Below are positions 39,065 to 46,748 of a DNA stretch of 49,093 nucleotides, in pieces. The position numbers and the translations under genes were made by a program. Under the pieces are notes generated by a model, which worked only from the letters and a program-made list of their open reading frames with translations, was not told the DNA's origin and ran no database searches. Source of the stretch: a virus; IMG/VR virus record IMGVR_UViG_3300034094_000316, positions 1 through 49,093 of that record; one strand, given 5' to 3'. The stretch's first letter is position 1. Every line of letters starts with the position of its first letter.

Positions 39065-39597
39065 TGAACGATCCGACCGATTGTCAGTACAACGAATATG
39101 GATACTGCAAGATCTCAAGCGATCTTGCCAAGGCACCTGTTCCTATCGCAAGCGATGCGTGCGCAGCATGTGTGCAGCAGACTCGGCCACGCACCAAGAA
39201 TTCAGTTACCTGCTCAAAGGCGATCGAGTATCTCTCCATCGTGCAGATACCGATTCCCCAGGATCTACTCGAGTGCGTCAAGCCTCCTACGCAAGGTGTG
39301 GGGACGGAACTGGAAACCCTCATCGCAAAGACTCGCAAGTTCCTCAGTTGGTTTTGCCTAGCTTGGATCATTCCAACTGGCTTTACCTGTGGGTGTCATT
39401 CCACCAAAAGGCGCATGAATGAGCTGGGACCTCGGCTCTGCACTCGAGATGGCGACGAGCTATCTGCTGAGATCCTCAAGCATTGGATCCTCCATGTGCC
39501 AATGATTCGATTCATTCCGTTTGTTCTGACCATTATCGGACTGTACATCCTCCGCGCATCCTACATCGCCGAATCCAAGGAGAAATTCAATGGCTAA
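39061..39597 (+). CDS. Cys-rich protein with C-terminal membrane segment
   Basis: The gene begins with ATGATG overlapping the fibre stop, CAGGAGAT lying upstream. Its 178 residues contain about twelve Cys: DCQYNEYGYCKISSDLAKAP, CAACVQQ, VTCSKAI, LLECVK, WFCLAW and FTCGCH. A hydrophobic stretch FIPFVLTIIGLYILRASYIA occurs near the C-terminus, and another, weaker one (FLSWFCLAWIIPTGFTC) near the middle. It is placed between the fibre and the glycosyltransferase, overlapping both. It could bind iron-sulphur or zinc and anchor the modifying enzymes, or be a chaperone of the Cys-rich fibre cap. No family is recognised. Confidence 0.72.
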   Translation: MMNDPTDCQYNEYGYCKISSDLAKAPVPIASDACAACVQQTRPRTKNSVTCSKAIEYLSIVQIPIPQDLLECVKPPTQGVGTELETLIAKTRKFLSWFCLAWIIPTGFTCGCHSTKRRMNELGPRLCTRDGDELSAEILKHWILHVPMIRFIPFVLTIIGLYILRASYIAESKEKFNG

Positions 39598-41584
39598 TTG
39601 CAATCAAGCTACCCCCGACCTGACTCCCGAAGCGATGCTTGAGTTGATCAAGCAGTGCCCACCCGGACCTTGGCCCAACGCCTGGGGCACCTGGGACAAC
39701 ACGATCGAAGCCCATCGGCGATTGGTGGACCAGTATGTCGATAATCTGATGCCCAGCCGAGTGACCTATGCTCAGGAGCGTGGGATCGTCATCGCCGGGG
39801 GAGGACTCAAGTATTTCCCGAGCGTTTGGGTCAACGTGAATCTGCTTCGGCACTTCGGCTGCACGCTACCGATCCAGCTTTGGTATTTGGGTGACTCCGA
39901 GATGGATCCCTACATGAAACGATTGCTTGAGCCACTGGGCGTCGAGTGCATCGATGCCAGGGACATCGAGAAACAGCACCCATGCCGAATCCTATGTGGC
40001 TGGGAGCTGAAACTCTACGCGACGCTCCACTCACCGTTTGCCCAGGTGCTATTCCTGGACGCCGACAATGGGGTCGTGTGCGATCCAACGTACTTGTTCG
40101 ACTGTGAGGAGTACAAACGCCACGGCGCGATTTTCTGGCCAGACTACGCGTGCTGGACGTTGAAGCCTGGCGTCTGGAAAGTCTTCGGGATGATGGACAT
40201 GGCCGAACCCGAAGTGTCTGAGCACGAACGAGCCTTTGAGTCCGGGCAGTACCTCATCGACAAGCGACGGTGCGATCGCGAGTTGCGATTGTCTTTGTTC
40301 TACGCGGAGCATTCGGACTTCACGTTCCAGCATGTGTATGGCGACAAAGAGTGCTTTCACCTGGGTTGGCGACGACTCGGTTACGATTACGCGATGCCCA
40401 GCGCCGGTCCTGGTTGGAATGTCCACACGATCGTGCAGTTCGACTTCCGAGGTCAGATCGTCTTCCAGCATCGATGTCAGGACAAGTGGCGATTCGGAGG
40501 AAACCGGTTCGTGGACTCGCTGGCCAATGAAGAACTCTGCTTCCAGCTCGTCCGCGATCTGGCCAGCAAATGGAGTGGCAACCTTTGGAAGAACGAGGCA
40601 CCGACAACCATGGAAACCGAAACGATCGAACAGCTCATTAACACTCGCGTACTTTACCGACGGGTGGGTTACGACCAGCGCGTGATCAAGCTCGGGCCCA
40701 ACCGCGAAGTCATCGAAGGTGCTGCCGAGTGCGAACGCCTCTGGCACGTCAACCACGTCGATGGCCAGCCTGTGCTGACACTTGCCCGACTCGATCGACC
40801 AACGTGCCACCTGCGTCGCGACTACGAAGGGATCTGGCGTGGATCGTGGCTGGAATACGAGCGGATGCCAATCGAAGTCATTCCCGAAGTGGAGTGGAAA
40901 CCAACGGTCGATGCGATCGATCCGACCCAGTCGCGACTGCTAATCACGGTGGCTACCGGAGAATCGTTCCGCGAACTGCTCCGGTACACTGGCCCACTGA
41001 TGGAAGCCTACGCCAAACGGATCGGTGCTGATTTCGTGGCGATCACCAAGCCATCGCAGAACTGGTGGGGACTCGAAAAGTTCCGGGTGCAGCCGTTCGC
41101 TCAGTCCTACGAACGCACCCTCTACGTCGATGCCGATGTGTTCTTGACCGAAGAGACGCCGGATCTATTCGATGTCGTTCCTACGGGCCACGTGTCGATG
41201 CACGATGATTGGAGTCTATTGCCAAGCTTTGAGTGGGTATTTGAGGAGCGTCGCAATATCCTCGAATCGCAGCAACTCCCGATGGACGACAGCAAGGTGG
41301 TTCTCAATAGCGGGATCGTGATGTGCGATCGCAAGCACGCGTCGATTTGGAAACCACCGATGCATCCATTCTTTCCAACCCACTGCTCCGAGCAATTCTG
41401 GATCCAGAACAACGCTCGCGGGCTTCCATTCTTCCAACTGCCGACCGAATTCAACACCCAGTACTGGATGCCCAAGTTCCGAGAGTTGGTGCCGACGGCC
41501 AAGGTGATCCACTTGGCCAACTGCACGCCAGAGAAACGGCTCGAATTTGCTCGCCAGTTCACTTCATCCCTTGCGACTGCTTAG
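39590..41584 (+). CDS. Two-domain glycosyltransferase
   Basis: The 664-residue protein carries two GT-A-like domains. Domain 1 (about 60-330) includes RGIVIAGGGLKYFPSVWVNV, LPIQLWYLGDSEMDPYM and QVLFLDADNGVV with the DxD D157-A-D159. The pattern resembles Mnn1/GT71-like mannosyltransferases. Domain 2 (about 440-650) has LLITVATGESFRELLRYTGP and TLYVDADVFLTEETPDLFD (DxD D514/D516), then VVLNSGIVMCDR, as in GT8-like enzymes. Both metal-binding pairs are intact. There is no signal peptide, so it acts in the cytoplasm with nucleotide-sugars. It overlaps the Cys-rich gene by eight bases. A likely acceptor is the Ser-rich fibre made two genes upstream, although wall glycan or teichoic-like polymers cannot be excluded. 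Confidence 0.85.
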   Translation: MANCNQATPDLTPEAMLELIKQCPPGPWPNAWGTWDNTIEAHRRLVDQYVDNLMPSRVTYAQERGIVIAGGGLKYFPSVWVNVNLLRHFGCTLPIQLWYLGDSEMDPYMKRLLEPLGVECIDARDIEKQHPCRILCGWELKLYATLHSPFAQVLFLDADNGVVCDPTYLFDCEEYKRHGAIFWPDYACWTLKPGVWKVFGMMDMAEPEVSEHERAFESGQYLIDKRRCDRELRLSLFYAEHSDFTFQHVYGDKECFHLGWRRLGYDYAMPSAGPGWNVHTIVQFDFRGQIVFQHRCQDKWRFGGNRFVDSLANEELCFQLVRDLASKWSGNLWKNEAPTTMETETIEQLINTRVLYRRVGYDQRVIKLGPNREVIEGAAECERLWHVNHVDGQPVLTLARLDRPTCHLRRDYEGIWRGSWLEYERMPIEVIPEVEWKPTVDAIDPTQSRLLITVATGESFRELLRYTGPLMEAYAKRIGADFVAITKPSQNWWGLEKFRVQPFAQSYERTLYVDADVFLTEETPDLFDVVPTGHVSMHDDWSLLPSFEWVFEERRNILESQQLPMDDSKVVLNSGIVMCDRKHASIWKPPMHPFFPTHCSEQFWIQNNARGLPFFQLPTEFNTQYWMPKFRELVPTAKVIHLANCTPEKRLEFARQFTSSLATA

Positions 41585-41600
41585 TCCACGAAAGGATTGC

Positions 41601-42302
41601 ATGATGACCAACTCCGTTTGCTACAAAATCTATGGGCAGGACTTCCACATCGAACCCGAGAGTGTGCAGTTTGCCAACGCGGTGTTCCATGACGAGTACC
41701 GCATCAACGATTTGCGTTCCCACAACGTCCGCACGATTGTCGATGTTGGCTCGCACGTGGGGAGCTTTACCGTGATGGCCCACCACTATTGGCCCAACGC
41801 CAAGATCGTCGCAGTCGAACCTCATCCGCAGAGCTTCGAGCTGATGACAAAGAACACCAGTCACATTCCAGACTCGCAGTTGCTGCGGATCAACGCAGCG
41901 ATTTCGTCCAAGCCTGGAAAGTGCTTACTATCGTTCCCGGTCTCGAACTCTCGGGTTGCCGACTATGTTCCTGACGTTTGGGAATCGCTAGAGCCACGGT
42001 ACCGAGATTTCGGCATCGAAGTTCCATCTCTGACCGTCGAGCAGTTCTGGACGCAAGTAACGGACTTCGGGATCGACGAGGTCGACTTGATCAAGCTCGA
42101 TTGCGAAGGGGCCGAGTACTTGATCGTCTCCGAGCTATCGGCTTTAGGTCTAATGGACCGCATAGGCTGGATCCGTGGCGAGTGGCACAGCCGCAAGGAC
42201 AATGTTTTGTTGGGCAGCTGCCTTGGCCAAACCCATGCGTACAACATCGACCCGAATCTGCCGCATGCGGTGGGGATGTTTGTGGCGCATCGGATTTCGT
42301 AG
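41601..42302 (+). CDS. FkbM family methyltransferase
   Basis: The ATG at 41601 (or 41604) follows GAAAGGATTGC, 16 bases after the glycosyltransferase stop. The 233-residue protein shows the SAM fold: RTIVDVGSHVGSFTVMAHHY (motif I), KIVAVEPHPQSFELMTKN (motif II) and DLIKLDCEGAEYLIVSELSA (the conserved D-x-E-G-x-E block). FkbM enzymes O-methylate hydroxyls on sugars or polyketides and are frequent beside glycosyltransferases. Here the natural substrate would be the sugar put on by the two-domain enzyme. It is the last gene of the prophage late operon. Length and motifs are complete. Confidence 0.9.
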   Translation: MMTNSVCYKIYGQDFHIEPESVQFANAVFHDEYRINDLRSHNVRTIVDVGSHVGSFTVMAHHYWPNAKIVAVEPHPQSFELMTKNTSHIPDSQLLRINAAISSKPGKCLLSFPVSNSRVADYVPDVWESLEPRYRDFGIEVPSLTVEQFWTQVTDFGIDEVDLIKLDCEGAEYLIVSELSALGLMDRIGWIRGEWHSRKDNVLLGSCLGQTHAYNIDPNLPHAVGMFVAHRIS

Positions 42303-42320
42303 TTTCACAGGAGGGAATCT

Positions 42321-42337
42321 CGATCGTCGAACGATCG
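42321..42337. terminator. Hairpin between the convergent prophage and lipoprotein genes
   Basis: CGATCGT (42321-42327) and ACGATCG (42331-42337) form a perfect 7-bp stem with a CGA loop, 18 bases after the FkbM stop and 11 bases before the lipoprotein stop on the other strand. The place fits a shared transcription stop, but there is no T-tract. Confidence 0.45.
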
Positions 42338-42347
42338 CATGTAACAC

Positions 42348-43295
42348 TCACGTTCCTCTTCGTCGCTGATGATCACGATACTCTTTAGATTCCTGCAAGA
42401 GTTTTTGAATTTTGCGTTCGTCTCGCATAATGTCGTCTACATCCCAATAAAACAACAGGTAGGTGTCTTCCAGGAGAAAACATAACTCCTGATAAGTAGA
42501 CTTTAGTGTCGAAAGATCTCCAGCAAACGCCGCGTCCTGCCATCGATTGCGTGCATCCAAAGCTTTTTCAAACAAGACTGGTTCGTATTCCTGCAGGTAA
42601 AGCGCACACCCAATTAACGTTTTGAATTTAGGTTTGTTATTAGTATTGTTTTTTATTGGTGGTTTTTTTCTACCTTCAACCACTTCTTTTCTCATTTGCT
42701 CCCACGAAACAGGCTCTCCTCTGAGCCTCAACTCTCGGTCTTTCAATTCTTCTAATATTTTTCCCAATGAAGGCACAACAGGTTTAGACGACAAGAGAGT
42801 GATGTATTCGATTTCTCGCCTATTTCGCTCTAAGGTGATTTCTGCCGTCGTTTCTGGTGCCTGCGATTCTATCTGCTTTGAGAGTCGCTCGATTTCCGCT
42901 TGCATTTGTTTTAACTGTGGAGCTTTCTTATTCCACTCTGGAAGAGATCTTTCGTACTCTGATTTCCGTCGTCGAAAAGTCACTTCCGCTTCAATTTCAA
43001 GAGCTGACTTACCTCCTGCGTTCGACGACCGATAAGTCATCTCGGGAGCTTTCGTTTTCTTGGCGTTTGTTTTCGGCGCGTATGGATTTGCCGGTGGTTG
43101 AGATCCATTGGTTGATGAAACGTCACCAGAACCACACCCCTGAATAATGGAGACTGCAACCCCAATCAAAAGAAATCGAATCGATTTAGTCCACCGTGGA
43201 AGAATGAAGTCTTTTCCATTCTTTGATGCGACTCTAGTCGTTTTTGTACCAACCATAGATCGATCGCGATAGTTTGAGCGTGTGAATTTGACCAT
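42348..43295 (-). CDS. Coiled-coil lipoprotein, 315 aa
   Basis: An N-terminal basic stretch and hydrophobic segment SIRFLLIGVAVSIIQGC end in a lipobox-like IQGC (Cys54). Residues 100-215 are highly charged and helical: EIEAEVTFRRRKSEYERSLP, then APQLKQMQAEIERLSKQIES and EITLERNRREIEYITLL. The end, RDERKIQKLLQESKEYRDHQ, is charged. The 53-residue pre-region is long for a lipoprotein signal, so a start at 43256 (Met14) or a plain membrane anchor is possible. It is AT-richer than the prophage genes, convergent to them and probably host. The function is unknown. Confidence 0.68.
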   Translation of the reverse strand: MVKFTRSNYRDRSMVGTKTTRVASKNGKDFILPRWTKSIRFLLIGVAVSIIQGCGSGDVSSTNGSQPPANPYAPKTNAKKTKAPEMTYRSSNAGGKSALEIEAEVTFRRRKSEYERSLPEWNKKAPQLKQMQAEIERLSKQIESQAPETTAEITLERNRREIEYITLLSSKPVVPSLGKILEELKDRELRLRGEPVSWEQMRKEVVEGRKKPPIKNNTNNKPKFKTLIGCALYLQEYEPVLFEKALDARNRWQDAAFAGDLSTLKSTYQELCFLLEDTYLLFYWDVDDIMRDERKIQKLLQESKEYRDHQRRRGT

Positions 43296-43416
43296 GGCGT
43301 TTTCTGGTGGATCTGTTTGCGTCCTAGGAAATTGGGGCTTTTGGAATTCGCCTTATAAACCTTAAAAATTAGCAAGTTCCGTTGGTTTTGCCATCAGGTA
43401 AAAGTGCGATACTTGC

Positions 43417-43445
43417 TTGTTCGCTAGACACAAGTTTCCTAGAAT
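43417..43445 (+). promoter_or_regulatory. Candidate sigma-70 promoter of the S1/P1 nuclease gene
   Basis: TTGTTC (43417-43422), a 17-base spacer and TAGAAT (43440-43445) stand directly before the ATG at 43452. Transcription would start almost on the ATG, giving a leaderless message. Either this is real or the promoter is a chance match. Confidence 0.35.
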
Positions 43446-43451
43446 ACAGGA

Positions 43452-44432
43452 ATGAACAAGCTACTGCGATTGTTTTTGGTGTTTTTTCTGGTGTTCCCAC
43501 CCCAAACCGCCCACGCGTGGTCTGAGGGTGGTCACCATTTGATTGCAGCCATCGCTTTCAACTTACTGACCGATCAGGAGCGAATCGAACTTTTGGATGT
43601 GCTCAAGCAGCACCCAAGGTTCGCAGAGGATTTCGTCCCACCGGACAAGCTTGCAAATGACGAGGAGCGAACGCGCTGGCTCGTTGGGCGTGCTGGCTAT
43701 TGGCCAGACGTAGCACGCAAGCAACCCAAATACCACCGATCGACTTGGCACTACGAGCTCGGGCCGACGATCGTGTTAGGCAAGTCGGACGGGATCGCAG
43801 TTCCCGAGAGACCCGGATCGCTACCCTTGGATGCGACCTTGGAGACCCAGGATCTATACCTCTCCCAGGCGGTTGAACTCTGCCGCAAAGTGCTCTCCGA
43901 CAAATCCCAACCTCCCGGAGACCGAGCGATCGCACTTTGCTGGATTGGGCACCTTGTCGCTGATGCGCACCAACCGTGCCACGCCGGAAGTCTTTACATG
44001 GAAAAAGTTTTTGTGAAAAAAGACGGAGACCGGGGGGCCAACAGTATCCCGACCAAACAGCGCCAGAACATGCACGCCCTTTGGGATCAGCTCCTTGGAG
44101 ACGAATTCGCACAACGAACAAACCGGCGTCGATTTGCCGAGATCACATCGAGCCCGCAACTGACCGAGATCGGTAAGATCTCGGTGTCGATCCCGGGCGG
44201 TTTGGATCCGCTGGTCTGGCTTGGCGAGAGTCGAAAAGCAGCGATTGAGAACGTCTACGCTCCGGAAGTCTTGGATTCGCTGAGCATCGTATCGCGCGGG
44301 ATCGCTGAGAAGCCAGAGACAATAGAACTCTCTGAGTCCTACCTGAAGAACGCAGGAAGGGTTGCCCAAGTACGGGCCGTAGAGGCGGCGCATAGGTTAG
44401 CAGGAGTTTGGAAGAACTGCATGAACAATTGA
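43452..44432 (+). CDS. Secreted S1/P1 family nuclease
   Basis: The 326-residue protein has a signal peptide MNKLLRLFLVFFLVFPPQTA, with cleavage after AHA, so that the mature chain begins with Trp (WSEGGHHLIAAIA). This is required because the amino-terminal Trp binds one of the three zinc ions in S1/P1 enzymes. Other zinc ligands lie in HYELG, CWIGHLVADAHQPCHAG, GDRGAN and NMHALWDQLL. Such enzymes cut single-stranded DNA and RNA and remove 3'-phosphates in the periplasm or outside the cell. Length and motif order are normal. In this planctomycete setting the role is probably phosphate or nucleotide scavenging. It lies outside the prophage. Confidence 0.92.
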   Translation: MNKLLRLFLVFFLVFPPQTAHAWSEGGHHLIAAIAFNLLTDQERIELLDVLKQHPRFAEDFVPPDKLANDEERTRWLVGRAGYWPDVARKQPKYHRSTWHYELGPTIVLGKSDGIAVPERPGSLPLDATLETQDLYLSQAVELCRKVLSDKSQPPGDRAIALCWIGHLVADAHQPCHAGSLYMEKVFVKKDGDRGANSIPTKQRQNMHALWDQLLGDEFAQRTNRRRFAEITSSPQLTEIGKISVSIPGGLDPLVWLGESRKAAIENVYAPEVLDSLSIVSRGIAEKPETIELSESYLKNAGRVAQVRAVEAAHRLAGVWKNCMNN

Positions 44433-44634
44433 TGGTTTTGATAGTCCGCAGAGCTTTTTGTATCAACCGACAAATCATCTGGTATAGGATGCGTCGGGTG
44501 CTTACTCGGAAACACAGGACAAGAAGCGGCGTGAAATCAACTGAATTTGCTGAAACCCGTTTGCGGTGGCTCATTCCCACCGAAAGTGGTAAAATCGCGG
44601 GCGGTCGAAACGAAATCGTCACGAGGAGCTGGGT

Positions 44635-45486
44635 ATGGCGAAGAAGCAAACGATTGGAGCGGTTACGATACTCACTGGCGACAGTCGAAAAGTTCTAAAC
44701 TCAATCGACACGGGCGTGGTTCAGAGTTGCATAACATCTCCGCCCTACTGGGGATTAAGGGACTACGACCATGAAGACCAAATAGGTTCTGAACCATCGC
44801 CGGAAATCTATGTAGAAAATCTTGTCGAGACATTTCGTCAGGTGCGACGCGTACTGAAGGATGACGGAACACTTTGGCTCAACGTTGGAGATGGATACGC
44901 AAGAAACGGTGGCGATGGTAATTGCGGGCCCAATGCAAAGGTTGGTAATACTAAGAAGCTAATTCAAAAACGAAATTGCAAGGTTCCCGACGTATGGGGC
45001 CTCAAGGATCGTGATTTGATGGGTATGCCTTGGCGGGTGGCGTTCGCATTGCAGGCTGACGGATGGATATTAAGATCACGCATAGTCTGGATAAAAAAGA
45101 CTGCAATGCCTGAGAGCGTCCGCAATCGACCAACGAGTGCTACGGAAGAACTTTTTCTCTTTGCAAAGCAACCTGCGTACTACTATGATCACCAGGCAAT
45201 TCGCGAGGAGAGCGGCGCAAACCTAAGGAACTATTGGATACTCGGACCTGACATTTCAGGTAAAGGACATCCCGCTACTTTTCCACGCGAACTGGCTAGA
45301 CGTTGCATACTTCTAGGAACTCGGACCAATGACATCGTGTTGGATCCCTTTGGCGGTTCAGGAACCACCGGCGCGGTAGCCAAAGAAGAAGGTCGCCAAG
45401 CTTTTCTCGTTGAACTCAACCCTGATTACAACGAACTCGCGAAGCAGCGACTGAAGAACGTTACTCGCAAATTTGAGCTCACCTAG
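44635..45486 (+). CDS. Type II DNA methyltransferase (beta class, probably N4-cytosine)
   Basis: A GAGGAG site lies six bases before the ATG. The 283-residue protein carries the catalytic TSPPYWGLRDY near residue 34, a form typical of N4-cytosine enzymes (Ser-Pro-Pro-Tyr). The SAM-binding DPFGGSGTTGAVAKEEG comes near the end, which is the beta-class order. The last part AFLVELNPDYNELAKQRL is the usual C-terminal helix. It ends eight bases inside the convergent endonuclease gene, so this pair forms a restriction-modification unit. The methylated sequence should match the NaeI-type site of its partner, but this is deduced, not seen. Confidence 0.9.
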   Translation: MAKKQTIGAVTILTGDSRKVLNSIDTGVVQSCITSPPYWGLRDYDHEDQIGSEPSPEIYVENLVETFRQVRRVLKDDGTLWLNVGDGYARNGGDGNCGPNAKVGNTKKLIQKRNCKVPDVWGLKDRDLMGMPWRVAFALQADGWILRSRIVWIKKTAMPESVRNRPTSATEELFLFAKQPAYYYDHQAIREESGANLRNYWILGPDISGKGHPATFPRELARRCILLGTRTNDIVLDPFGGSGTTGAVAKEEGRQAFLVELNPDYNELAKQRLKNVTRKFELT

Positions 45487-46378
45487 TGTGTGGGCAATCA
45501 GGCGCTGGAACTATGGGATCGCTCGCATTCGCTACCCGCCAGTAGCCAGCCCCCAGTCGTACGACGCCGTCCCCAGGTTTTGTTGCAGGAGCGATTCTAA
45601 CGCTCACAGACTCTCCGCGATTAGGAATCGGTACTCCGAGTCCCTTTGCGATGCTTTTATGTTCTTCGTAGTGCCCGAGGATGATTATACCTTCGGACTT
45701 TAATCGAGATCTCGACCCTCCGTTGCCTCTTACTCGCTTCATGTAGTCTTCTTGTTGACCTAGCGTTGCGATAACGCCTCTTCCGATTCGCTGGCATTGG
45801 GCGATACGAAAAATCTGATCTATACGCTGTTGACCACTTGGAAGTAACATAAGTTTTTCTACCACGCTTCTGGGTAGTTGAAGCAATATATTTGGTGGTA
45901 ACTGTGCATCTCTAAATATCCAACGAATGCTTTCGCGACCGGCGGCAGTGATTGTTCTCTTGCTATCCCGATTACCACCCCGTGTGAGAATATCATCCGA
46001 GATTCGAACAACACCTATGCTCCAAATCGACTGCTGATCTTCCGCCCAAATTACAAGACATAGATGCCCCATGGCTTCGTTGGGAATCATCCATCCGCCC
46101 ATTGTTTGGGAGTACTTGCAATCCACATCGACGCCGCCAATCCTATAATCCATCGTCTCTCCGTCATCGAATTGAAATTCTCGATGAAGATTGATCTCGA
46201 TGAGTGTTCCACAGTGAGTCTTTTCAGTTTTATGCAATTGATCCCAGCGATAACGGCCTGTATGCTGCCCGTCATAAAGCTGGTCAAGCGTCTGTCGAAT
46301 CACCATTCCAATTCGCTCTCCAGTCGGATCGAACGCATGGATGGCGTCGGCAACGATCTTTAGCTCTTCATCGTCCAT
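45479..46378 (-). CDS. NaeI-like type II restriction endonuclease
   Basis: The 299-residue protein follows NaeI closely. TLDQLYDGQHTGRYRWDQLH leads into the endonuclease core HKTEKTHCGTLIEINLHREF, and DYRIGGVDVDCKYSQTMGGW carries the active-site residues. E61, D77, D86 and K88 are exactly nine positions from E70, D86, D95 and K97 of NaeI. L34 corresponds to NaeI Leu43. The C-terminal half has the second DNA-binding (CAP-like) domain that binds an effector copy of the site (LPRSVVEKLMLLPSGQQRID, then GRGVIATLGQQEDYMKRVRG). NaeI cuts GCCGGC as a type IIE enzyme; the site of this protein is inferred to be the same or close. The gene is convergent with the methyltransferase and overlaps it by eight bases. 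Confidence 0.92.
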   Translation of the reverse strand: MDDEELKIVADAIHAFDPTGERIGMVIRQTLDQLYDGQHTGRYRWDQLHKTEKTHCGTLIEINLHREFQFDDGETMDYRIGGVDVDCKYSQTMGGWMIPNEAMGHLCLVIWAEDQQSIWSIGVVRISDDILTRGGNRDSKRTITAAGRESIRWIFRDAQLPPNILLQLPRSVVEKLMLLPSGQQRIDQIFRIAQCQRIGRGVIATLGQQEDYMKRVRGNGGSRSRLKSEGIIILGHYEEHKSIAKGLGVPIPNRGESVSVRIAPATKPGDGVVRLGAGYWRVANASDPIVPAPDCPHTR

Positions 46379-46748
46379 GAGGATTTAGTTCCAGAATGGG
46401 GATCTTGCAAAAGCGTGCAATTCTCTCATCTATAGCCAATTACACAAGAGATTTATTCCAACGCTGTTTCAGCATTTTCCTAAGAATCGATAATGACTTC
46501 ATCTACCGACAGGCAATGAGTATCCGGACATAAAATCCGGCTTATCGCGGTCGGAATGAGCCAAACCAAGCGGATGAGCGAATCGCGACTAGACCGGTTT
46601 TCAACAAGTATGCCGAGCTCTAGCTCATGCGAATTTTTCGTACGGATTGAAGGCTTGTCAGACCTACATACTTGATGGGGGAAAACTCCGACACTACTAT
46701 TCGATAATCATCACAGCGACTAGCCAACACTTCATCGAAAGCCACCAA
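46379..46748. other. Divergent intergenic region, nothing certain
   Basis: 370 bases between the NaeI-like gene (-) and the TPR gene (+). No RNA gene, repeat or C-box could be established. The promoters of both genes must lie here. An in-frame extension of the TPR gene to 46647 lacks a ribosome site. Confidence 0.4.

Larger units (their letters stand above)
4712..42302. mobile_element. Tailed-phage-like prophage (siphovirus organisation)
   Basis: The region has the complete modular order of a temperate long-tailed phage: serine recombinase cassette, divergent control region, replication genes, methyltransferase, terminase, portal, capsid, connectors, tail tube, overlapping chaperones, tape measure and distal tail genes. 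Ends are approximate: left at the 3' end of the recombinase cassette, right at the end of the FkbM methyltransferase gene, beyond which genes become host-like and change strand. Structural genes are all open and most are spaced by less than 60 bases or overlap, so the virion module looks intact. No recognisable lysis genes or classical CI-type repressor were found. Confidence 0.85.

Noticed and set aside
42321-42337. Shared ACGATCGC octamer at about 4134 and 42331 as attachment core
   Set aside because: An 8-base match within a palindrome-rich motif is expected by chance in about 49 kb. Flanking bases do not match, and large serine integrases usually leave only a very short common core that cannot be recognised by eye.
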